From JASKKU01 sp964416905 (lineage in GTDB: Archaea > Nanobdellota > Nanobdellia > Woesearchaeales > JASKKU01), in the NCBI GenBank assembly GCA_964416905.1, contig CAYQFL010000006.1:1-35973 (forward strand): 35,973 nucleotides of DNA, given 5' to 3'. Positions 1 through 8,354 of this stretch are shown piece after piece. Both the position numbers and the translations under genes were made by a program. The notes under the pieces are model-generated. The model ran no database searches, was not told the DNA's origin, and worked only from the letters and a program-made list of their open reading frames with translations. Every line of letters begins with the position of its first letter. The stretch's first letter is position 1.

Positions 1-3000
1 GTGATAAACCTGTTTGGGCGTATTATGAAGAAGCAACAGATGATGATGAGACTAATATGTTAGGTTATAAGCAGATGAGACAGTATACTTGGCCTGAACC
101 TACTGTCAATATTGAGCAAACTGAAGATAAACCTTCTCAGGTTTTGAATACTGGTCAAACAGAGTTTAATGCTTATGTTGTTATGAAAGTTCAGTATAAT
201 AACTCTGGTAGCTGGCAGGACGTAAGCGTTGTTGTTGATGATTTAAGTAATGGCATTGTTAGGACAGTTAATAGCTCAGGTTTAGATCTTGGAAGCATTT
301 GGAACAATGTTTCTTGGAATACTCAGAATAATAAAGCAGGCACCTACAGAGTTTATGCAGGGTTGTTCAGCAAGGATGGGATCTTGTTGAAAAATTATGA
401 TGGTTCGAATTTGGAAGCATATTCAATATTCCAAATTGAACAACCGCCATTACAGGTCAATATAACAGATATAAGGGTGTATGATGTTAGTTCTACATCA
501 GAAGCAAACTGGAGAATTTATACGAAGAATCTAGTTGATTCTGGATTAAACAAGACTTTTGATTTGTATAAGGATCATGTTTACAGAATAGAAATAGATG
601 CAAAGAATATTGGTCAAACAGTTTGGAATATCTCAACCACCACTGTAAGTTATTATAATCTGAATCCTTTATGGATTGTCAATCAAACTTATATCTGGTA
701 CTCTAATGAAACTCTTGTTGGAGATAGACGTCTAGATTCAAATTTTGTTGGAGGATTGTTTGATGGCAATGTTAGCTGGAATACCAGTTTGGATGGATTG
801 GTTACTGCAGGGAACTCTGCAACATTCTTTGTTATAGTTAATATAACCTCTATTGGTGATGAACAGGTTGACTTTAATATGGAACATACTGATTTTATGG
901 AAGATGACTTCTCATTATGGCATATAATTGAACTAGATACTGTGCCTCCAAAGTTGTATAATGACATCTACAACTTAACGAATAATAGCATCTTTAGGGG
1001 AGATTCAACAATAGCTTATGCTCGATGGGATGAAACGATAGCCCAAGCAAACGTGACTTATACCACAACAAGCTCCTCTACTTGGGTTGTGCAAACTAAC
1101 ACCAGTCCTCAGAATACTTATAATTGGACTAACTTTACAATATCAACTAGTTCAACATGGTTCTTAGGAGAACATCAGATTAAGATTAGTGCGAAAGATG
1201 AATCAGGTAATTGGAACGATACTTTACCTTACGTGAATCTTACAATTTGGGGAAAGGCTCAAGTGACTGATGGCAGTTTGAACGATTCAACCATAGATTT
1301 AGGACAGAGCGTTAGAATTGCTTGTAAAGTCACTGATGCTACTGATTCGAACAACCCGGTATCAAACTATGTTGTATACTTCTATAACTCAACAGATTTA
1401 ATTGGAACAAATGTTACTGATGATTTAGGCTGGGCTTATTATGTTTATACCGATAACAGCCCAGGACAAGAAACTCTAAAATGTAATATCTCTGAGAATT
1501 TAACGAGATACTATAAGATTGATAGTTTAAATTATAAGAGCTTTACTTTAACAACCCAAGAACTTGTTCCACCATATTATACTACAATCTCAGGCCCAAG
1601 TTTGGTACATAAAGGAGATAATGTTAAATTATCAGTACTTTGGCATGATAATTACGCTCTAAGTAACGCTACCTTAGTTGTTAACACTACTGGAACCTGG
1701 CAGAATGAAACAACAATTGCGTTAACTGGTTTGGATGATTGGGCTAACTTTAGTTATCAGATTCCAACAACTATGAACCCAGGATTTATGCAATGGAAAC
1801 AGGATGCTTCTGATGCTTTTGGAAATCTTAATAACACAATGCCAGCTCAAAACATTGAGGTTTGGGGTTGGTCTTCAATAGCAAACGAATATGTTTCACC
1901 AGCAAGTATTCAAGAGACGAACTCAACCACAATGCATTGTAAAGTTATAGATTCTAATTCATCAAGTGCAATACAAGGCATGGTTGTGAACTTCTGGATT
2001 AAGAACTCAACCTCTTCAACATACAATTACTTAGGTTCAAATCTTTCAGATTCATCAGGTTGGGCGAATTATACCTTTGTTGTTAACGTTGCAGATAGTT
2101 ATGTTGTTATGTGTAACATCACAGATAATGCTACCTTGAGGTATAATGCTTCTAGTGATAACTTTGGAACAGCTAATCTTAATGTAGTTGTAGGCGAAGA
2201 TGTAACTCCTCCAAGAATCGTTGGTAATAATTATACAATTAACGATACAGAAATAACGCGTGGTGAATGTATCTATGTTTCAGGACTTTGGGACGAGAGC
2301 ATTAATCAAAGCTGGGTAACTTACGATATGGTTGTTGGCTCGTTTAATGATTATGAGTTGACACCTCCTTTTGTAGGTAACTGGACGAATGTAAGTATTT
2401 GTACTAACAGCTCTTGGCAGCCTGGAAACCACTCTGTCAAACTAAAAGCTAAAGACCAGAATGGCAACCTTAACGATACTTTGCCTTACAAGAACTTTAC
2501 AATGTGGGGCAGAGCCAAGCTTGAGTGGATTTCCCCTGTTGGCAATGTTGATCGAGGAAACATTACCTTAATCTGTAGAGTTACTGATTATGATACTCTG
2601 CAGGGCATTGAGAATTACAAAGTTACTTTCTATGATGGAGACCTAGGTTATTCGATTGGATATAACTATACGAATTCCTCAGGTTATGCAATGTTCACCT
2701 ATGATTTCTCAAACCATTATGTAGGTCCAGATCAATTGAGCTGCTCGATTACGGATGACAATGATAAGTTCTATAAAGTTCAGGGCTCAACAATAATTTA
2801 TCAGACAATTAACCTTTATGGTTATTTGTTCCTGACAATAACATCTCCAGGCGATAATTCAATAATTCATATTGGTGATGCTCAGAGTTTGAATTCAACT
2901 GTGGTTGATGAGTTTGGTAATAGTCCAAAAGATGATCTAGGAAATCCTGCGACCATAACTGCTTACTGGTATAATTCATCAAGTAATCAAATTGCTAGCG

Positions 3001-6000
3001 GTCAAAATACCATCTGGAATATTCCAACAACTTATGATCTGGGTATTGAAACTTTAACCTTGAATGAAAGCACACAGTATTATCACAATGGTTCCGATTC
3101 AGTAAATGTTTTTGTTTATAGCTTTGCAAATGTTACTTGGATAAAGCCAGAAGCAGGCAGTTACCAAGACGTAACTTTAAATCTAACTTGTCTAGTTCAA
3201 GATACTATTAGGAGTCAGCCAGTAGCAAATTATCCAGTTGAGTTCTTTGACGGCTTAACCAGTTTAGGTGTTGTAAATACTAACTCCTCAGGTTATGCTG
3301 TTAAACAAATAACAACCAGTAGCTTAGGCGATGGTGCTCATGACTTAAAGTGTGTGATTTATGATAATGATACTTTGTATTATAATAAAACGTCACCTTA
3401 TGAAGATGGCGTTAGCATTATTGTTGATAATGTTCCACCAGTAATATATTATAATCCAAACTCTGATGTGTCGGGAAATTATTCTAGAAACTGGATTTTA
3501 GTAAATATAACTGCTTCAGATAGCAATAAAGATACAGTTTTACTGTATTGGAATAATACTGCAGAATCTTTTGCTAATAATCAAGGTGATATTTATTGGA
3601 CTAACAAAACAGGATTATCAGATGGAACCTACACTTTGTATGCTTTTGTAAACGATACTGCAGGAAATACTAATCAAACTGTTGTTAGGACTGTTAGGAT
3701 AGATACAACAGCACCAGTTTTAACAATAATTAGTCCCTTAGATAAAGCTTATTCATCGAATCAAATATGGTTTAATATCAGTGCAAACGAGGAATTAAAT
3801 AGCTGTGTGTTCTCAATAGACTCAGGGGTAAACAATTCAATGAATAAGTATAATGGAACTTATTATTATAATCTTTCTCTAGTAAGTGATGGATATCATA
3901 ATGTAACTTTCTATTGTAATGATACTGTGAACAATACTGGAACAGCATTTACGAATTTTACTGTAGATACTACAGCTCCAAGTGTTGTTTTGAATTATCC
4001 AAATGATTATTCAAACGAATCTAGTAGCATAATTAACTTTAGCTGTACTGCTTCAGATTCTTTTGCATTGGTTAATGTTAGTTTATATGCTAATTTTTCA
4101 GGAACATGGCAGAGAGTTTTAACTAATTCCTCTCCAGTAAACAACACTCCAACAATATTCCAGAGAACTTTGTCTGATGGAGTTTATAGTTGGAACTGTG
4201 AAGCTTGCGATGGTGCTCAATGTAGTTTTGCTCCTTTGAATTATACGTTAATAGTTGATACTACTAAGCCAATTATTTTGATACAGTCTCCTCAGAATAA
4301 ATCATATAATCAAACAACCTTAACATTAAATTACACAGTTAACGAAATACATCTTGATGAATGCTGGTATAATAATGGTACTGTAAATATAAGCTTGCCT
4401 AACTGCCAAAATATTACTTTATCAAGCTTAACAGAAGGTTCTCATAGCATTATTGTTTATGCAAATGATACTGCAGGCAATGTTGGAAATGCATCAGTCA
4501 ATTACACGATTGACTTGGTTAAACCTCAGATTAGCATCCAATCTCCTTTAGATTCAGAAGAGTATCAGGATTCAAACAGCCTGGACTTGAATTATACTGT
4601 TTCGGATGATAAGGAAATTTCATCGTGTTGGTATGTTTTAGATGCAAACTCGCCTGTAAATTTGCCAGGTTGTACCAACACAACTCTTGTAGGCTTAACC
4701 AATGCGGACCATAACTTAACAGTTTATGTAAACGACACTGCAGGCAATATGAATTATTCATCGATTACATTTAAGGTTAACTTAACAGAATTAGTTGTTA
4801 CAGCAATTTCCCCAGAGAATAATTCTTATTATAACACCAGTTGGGTTTGGTTGAATGCCACAACAAACAAAGATGCAGTATCATGTAACTTCTCCATTGA
4901 TGGAAATGCTAACCAGAGTTTAAACAGTTTAGATCCTCAACATTGGTATTACAACTATAGTGGTCTAAGTGAGGGGTCGCATAATGTTATCTTCTATTGT
5001 TCGGATGCAACAAATAATATTTCAAATTCAGGATATGTTTACTTTACAATTGATTTAATTAACCCAAATCTTAGTGTAGATAATCCTAAGGATGGTGAAA
5101 TTTACAATACCTCGAACGTAAACCTAAACTATACTGCCAGCGATAATTATGGTTTAAGCTGTTACTATGATCTAGATAACTCTGGTTTTGTAGAACTAGT
5201 AGGTTGCAGCAATACAACTCTTTCAAGTCTGAGTGAAGGAATGCACAATGTTGTTGTTAAAGTAATTGATTTAGCTCAGAATTTAAATGTTTCAAGCATT
5301 GGTTTCTATGTAGATACGATTGCTCCGAACATTACTTTGATTAGTCCTCAAAATATAAATTACACAACAAACAATATTTGGATTAATATATCTTCAAATG
5401 AGAATTTAAGTAGTTGCTTATTTGAGTTTGATGCTAATGGACTTTGGTATAATATGAATAAGTATAATGAAACCTATTATTATAATCTTTCTTTTGTGAG
5501 TGATGGATTGCACAATGTAACAGTTAGATGTAACGATACTGCTGGCAATGTTGGAACTAACTTTACAGAATTTAATGTTGATACAACTGGCCCTGTGTTT
5601 ACTTTTGTCCCACCAACACCAAGTGATAATGGCGCAGTCGATGTGACTTGGGTTTATGTTAACGTTACAACCAATGAACCAGCAGATGTGTTAACATTAA
5701 CCTGGGTTAACTCAACAGGAACATCGTATTATACTATGACAAAGATTGATTCAACACACTTCTATTACAATGTTACTAATTTAATTGATGGAACATACAA
5801 TTACAGTGTTTCAGGTAATGACACTTTAGGTAACACAGCTTCATCTCCTTTAAGAAAAGTCTTGGTTTCAACAGAAGCGCCGATAGTTTATTTAACAAGT
5901 CCTGTTGCTCAGACTTACAACTATAGCATTATAGACTTGAATGCCAGCTCGAATAAGTTTATCTCAGAGTGGTGGTTTGAGTTAAATGGAGTAAATTATA

Positions 6001-8285
6001 GCTTTGAACCAAATACCACAATTACTGCTGACTTTGGTTCTAATAGTTTAACCGTATTTGCAAGAGATTCTGGAGGCAAAGTTGGTAATGCAAGCGTAGA
6101 TTTTGATACAAACTTAACAACTTGGGCTGATACTTTTGATGGTTATACTGGAATATCTTATGCAGAGAACTTGTTTACTAATCAGACAATACATGAAGCT
6201 AGGAACGCTTTCTGCTGGCCAGCTGTTTCCCAAGATTACAATAATCAAACTCCTGACTGTTGGAAATATAGAAGAGAACTAAACATCTCGGCTCCATCAA
6301 CTTTAACAGATTATCAGGTTAGATTAAGTATAAATCTTTCATTAGAGAAGTCTCAAGGAAAGGTAGGTAATGACTGCAGGGATTTGAGGTTTACTTACTT
6401 AAATTCATCCTCAGAGGAAGAACCTATTAATTTCTGGGTTGAGGATTGTGGAACTGGTTCGGAAAACTCTACCATTTGGATAAAAGTGCCAAGCATAGAG
6501 ACAACAGGTTCTATAGTGTATTTGTATTATGGAAATCCGAATGCTAAGCCTGGGGATAATGCTAATGCTGTCTTTGAGTTCTTTGATGACTTTAATACAG
6601 TAAGTTCTTCAGTATGGGGCGCTAATGCTGATAATTGGTATTCTCAATCAGGTTATGCTGTGCCTAATGCCACTGGCTCTAGTTCACAGATTAATGCAGT
6701 ATATACTTTACCAAATACTTATCAAACAATTCTTAAGCTTTCAGCTGATGCAGGTGGAATTGCTGGTTATTATAGGTTTGGTAACGGTTTAGGTACTAAA
6801 AACCTAAGATTGTATTTTGACCCCGCAAATAATCGGGTTGATTTGTATAATGGAGCAAGCAACTACTATAGTTTAAACATTTCTCAGCAGACCAGATTTA
6901 GGATAATCTCAGACTTTGTTAGTGATAACTATGAACTTTATGTGAATAATAATCAAAGTGCTGCAATAAGCTTATCATCAGCGTCAGCAGGAAGTAACAT
7001 AAATCCATTATTCTATGCTTACTATGTGGATTCTATGTATATCGATTGGATTGCAATTAGTAAGTATTCTTCAAATGGTCCTCTATTGAATTCAATTGGT
7101 TCAGAAGAAAAGCCTTTGAGAAATGCTACGGTTAAGAGTATTTTATTATCTAAACAATCTACTTCATCATGGGATACTTTTGATGTTAATGGAACTCTTG
7201 ATGGAAGCTCTAACATGATATTCAGAATTTTGGATTCAAGCAATAATAGTCTGTGTGGCGATATCAGCTTTGCATCTGTAGTTAACGGATACCAAGTTTG
7301 TTCTGCGGCGCAGTCAGAGACAAGCATTTACTTGCAGGCAATTTTAATTCCTGATGCTTCCCATAATACACCTCACTTGGGTGATTGGTCAATAAATCTA
7401 AGCAAAAATCTTGCTGATTTAACTATAAGCAATATTTCGTTTTCCTCAGAGAATTTTGTGGAGGGCCAGGATTATAATATTACAGTAAATGTTACTAACT
7501 TAGCAAACATACCTGTTTCAAATGTTGTTGTAAGACTGAACATTTCATTCTGGGACGGTTCAAAGACGCCTAAGCAGTCAAATGATAGTGTAACTTTTGA
7601 TTTAGGCGCTTATGAGAGTAAACTCATAAACTTTACCTGGACAGCAGAAGCTGGAACTCATATATTTGAAGCGTATGCTGACCCTGATAACTTGATTGCT
7701 GAGGTTAACGAATCCAATAATTATCTTGGTGTTAATAAGACAACTCCTGCATGGGCAATATTGTATGGAAACTACAGTTATGAATATCTGTTACAAGATG
7801 AGTCTAATAGTAGCATTAAGAACTGGACTCCAAGCATTCCAGTAGGTAATTTATACTTCTCAGATGTGGATTCATCTTATTCGATCTTTGATCTGGAACC
7901 TTTGAATGGAACCAATGATTTGGCTGAGGCTGATCAAGCATTAAACCTTGTTGGCTTTTCAGATTCAATAAAGAAACTGTTTGATAAAGATAATGATGAT
8001 ATTCCAGATAATCTTGGAACTTTTGAGTTGGGTTCAAGAGTTTTAACAAACGTTCCTTATATTAATTCAACAAATAATAGTTATTTCATAACTGCTTTGC
8101 TTTGGGATAGCAATGACGGAGGAACTGAATATAATGGTAGTCAAGATCTTGTTGTATTTACGGTTGTTAACGCAAGCAAACAAGGCAGGTATGGCGTTTA
8201 TGATTATGAAGTAAGGATACCTTATACGCTTAAATCATATAAAGGTTCAATAGATAAGATCTTGAGAATTGGTGAGTTTATCTAA
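1..8285 (+). CDS. Giant modular secreted surface protein (5' partial), Ig-like repeats plus DUF2341, CARDB and a shared C-terminal domain
   Basis: The frame is already open at base 3 and reads DKPVWAYYEEATDDDETN before the first ATG at 57, so this gene is cut by the window edge and 57 is not its start. At least 2,760 residues are present. Three supramodules of about 210 residues (about 938-2830) are each joined by a W-G motif. About ten shorter Ig-like units follow (about 3430-6110), many opening with a D-T-T/x-x-P and S-P pattern and carrying paired cysteines. A DUF2341 domain starts at the CWKYRRELNIS motif (about 6258) and leads into a LamG-like jelly-roll (to about 7105). A CARDB domain (about 7408-7740) precedes a C-terminal domain with the Ca-binding-like motif DKDNDDIPDN. 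N-x-S/T sequons are very dense. There is no C-terminal transmembrane helix. Family knowledge suggests adhesion or S-layer-like architecture; the exact role is unknown. Confidence 0.93.
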   Translation, partial: DKPVWAYYEEATDDDETNMLGYKQMRQYTWPEPTVNIEQTEDKPSQVLNTGQTEFNAYVVMKVQYNNSGSWQDVSVVVDDLSNGIVRTVNSSGLDLGSIWNNVSWNTQNNKAGTYRVYAGLFSKDGILLKNYDGSNLEAYSIFQIEQPPLQVNITDIRVYDVSSTSEANWRIYTKNLVDSGLNKTFDLYKDHVYRIEIDAKNIGQTVWNISTTTVSYYNLNPLWIVNQTYIWYSNETLVGDRRLDSNFVGGLFDGNVSWNTSLDGLVTAGNSATFFVIVNITSIGDEQVDFNMEHTDFMEDDFSLWHIIELDTVPPKLYNDIYNLTNNSIFRGDSTIAYARWDETIAQANVTYTTTSSSTWVVQTNTSPQNTYNWTNFTISTSSTWFLGEHQIKISAKDESGNWNDTLPYVNLTIWGKAQVTDGSLNDSTIDLGQSVRIACKVTDATDSNNPVSNYVVYFYNSTDLIGTNVTDDLGWAYYVYTDNSPGQETLKCNISENLTRYYKIDSLNYKSFTLTTQELVPPYYTTISGPSLVHKGDNVKLSVLWHDNYALSNATLVVNTTGTWQNETTIALTGLDDWANFSYQIPTTMNPGFMQWKQDASDAFGNLNNTMPAQNIEVWGWSSIANEYVSPASIQETNSTTMHCKVIDSNSSSAIQGMVVNFWIKNSTSSTYNYLGSNLSDSSGWANYTFVVNVADSYVVMCNITDNATLRYNASSDNFGTANLNVVVGEDVTPPRIVGNNYTINDTEITRGECIYVSGLWDESINQSWVTYDMVVGSFNDYELTPPFVGNWTNVSICTNSSWQPGNHSVKLKAKDQNGNLNDTLPYKNFTMWGRAKLEWISPVGNVDRGNITLICRVTDYDTLQGIENYKVTFYDGDLGYSIGYNYTNSSGYAMFTYDFSNHYVGPDQLSCSITDDNDKFYKVQGSTIIYQTINLYGYLFLTITSPGDNSIIHIGDAQSLNSTVVDEFGNSPKDDLGNPATITAYWYNSSSNQIASGQNTIWNIPTTYDLGIETLTLNESTQYYHNGSDSVNVFVYSFANVTWIKPEAGSYQDVTLNLTCLVQDTIRSQPVANYPVEFFDGLTSLGVVNTNSSGYAVKQITTSSLGDGAHDLKCVIYDNDTLYYNKTSPYEDGVSIIVDNVPPVIYYNPNSDVSGNYSRNWILVNITASDSNKDTVLLYWNNTAESFANNQGDIYWTNKTGLSDGTYTLYAFVNDTAGNTNQTVVRTVRIDTTAPVLTIISPLDKAYSSNQIWFNISANEELNSCVFSIDSGVNNSMNKYNGTYYYNLSLVSDGYHNVTFYCNDTVNNTGTAFTNFTVDTTAPSVVLNYPNDYSNESSSIINFSCTASDSFALVNVSLYANFSGTWQRVLTNSSPVNNTPTIFQRTLSDGVYSWNCEACDGAQCSFAPLNYTLIVDTTKPIILIQSPQNKSYNQTTLTLNYTVNEIHLDECWYNNGTVNISLPNCQNITLSSLTEGSHSIIVYANDTAGNVGNASVNYTIDLVKPQISIQSPLDSEEYQDSNSLDLNYTVSDDKEISSCWYVLDANSPVNLPGCTNTTLVGLTNADHNLTVYVNDTAGNMNYSSITFKVNLTELVVTAISPENNSYYNTSWVWLNATTNKDAVSCNFSIDGNANQSLNSLDPQHWYYNYSGLSEGSHNVIFYCSDATNNISNSGYVYFTIDLINPNLSVDNPKDGEIYNTSNVNLNYTASDNYGLSCYYDLDNSGFVELVGCSNTTLSSLSEGMHNVVVKVIDLAQNLNVSSIGFYVDTIAPNITLISPQNINYTTNNIWINISSNENLSSCLFEFDANGLWYNMNKYNETYYYNLSFVSDGLHNVTVRCNDTAGNVGTNFTEFNVDTTGPVFTFVPPTPSDNGAVDVTWVYVNVTTNEPADVLTLTWVNSTGTSYYTMTKIDSTHFYYNVTNLIDGTYNYSVSGNDTLGNTASSPLRKVLVSTEAPIVYLTSPVAQTYNYSIIDLNASSNKFISEWWFELNGVNYSFEPNTTITADFGSNSLTVFARDSGGKVGNASVDFDTNLTTWADTFDGYTGISYAENLFTNQTIHEARNAFCWPAVSQDYNNQTPDCWKYRRELNISAPSTLTDYQVRLSINLSLEKSQGKVGNDCRDLRFTYLNSSSEEEPINFWVEDCGTGSENSTIWIKVPSIETTGSIVYLYYGNPNAKPGDNANAVFEFFDDFNTVSSSVWGANADNWYSQSGYAVPNATGSSSQINAVYTLPNTYQTILKLSADAGGIAGYYRFGNGLGTKNLRLYFDPANNRVDLYNGASNYYSLNISQQTRFRIISDFVSDNYELYVNNNQSAAISLSSASAGSNINPLFYAYYVDSMYIDWIAISKYSSNGPLLNSIGSEEKPLRNATVKSILLSKQSTSSWDTFDVNGTLDGSSNMIFRILDSSNNSLCGDISFASVVNGYQVCSAAQSETSIYLQAILIPDASHNTPHLGDWSINLSKNLADLTISNISFSSENFVEGQDYNITVNVTNLANIPVSNVVVRLNISFWDGSKTPKQSNDSVTFDLGAYESKLINFTWTAEAGTHIFEAYADPDNLIAEVNESNNYLGVNKTTPAWAILYGNYSYEYLLQDESNSSIKNWTPSIPVGNLYFSDVDSSYSIFDLEPLNGTNDLAEADQALNLVGFSDSIKKLFDKDNDDIPDNLGTFELGSRVLTNVPYINSTNNSYFITALLWDSNDGGTEYNGSQDLVVFTVVNASKQGRYGVYDYEVRIPYTLKSYKGSIDKILRIGEFI
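938..2830 (+). repeat. Three ~210-residue protein supramodules in tandem
   Basis: Within the giant protein, a domain opening with a V-P-P/T-P-P motif (about 938, 1560 and 2200) is followed by a second domain opening with W-G (about 1243, 1863 and 2503). The spacing is about 620-640 bases. The first domain ends in a conserved AKDxxGNxNDTLPY-like stretch; the second has a C-K/R-V-x-D strand and a Y-N/x-S-S-G-x-A turn. The copies have diverged at both DNA and protein level, so this is an old protein-domain duplication and not a DNA satellite. Confidence 0.75.
8167..8221 (+). repeat. DNA segment nearly identical to 10603-10657
   Basis: These 55 bases match 10603-10657 with two mismatches, and the last 33 (8189-8221 against 10625-10657) are identical, including third codon positions. 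They encode the V-N-A-S-K-Q-G-R/K-Y-G-V-Y-D-Y-E-V-R-I-P core of the shared C-terminal domain. The rest of the two genes is far more diverged. Confidence 0.9.
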
Positions 8286-8354
8286 AATAATGTTACTTTT
8301 ATCATTAAAAGGGGTTTAAACATCCTGCTTTTATAGGATTATTTTGAGGGGGGA

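Noticed and set aside
3720..5600. Tandem DNA repeat or CRISPR-like array
   Set aside because: The periodic signal comes from protein domains of varied length; the DNA has no constant repeat or spacer.
7960..8030. Dockerin or EF-hand in the giant protein
   Set aside because: DKDNDDIPDN is a single acidic Asp-rich motif closer to TSP3 repeats; the duplicated loop-helix of dockerins is absent.
8322..8339. ATCCT/AGGAT hairpin between the two giant genes as a terminator
   Set aside because: Five-base arms with an eight-base loop followed by a G-run and not T; too weak to call.
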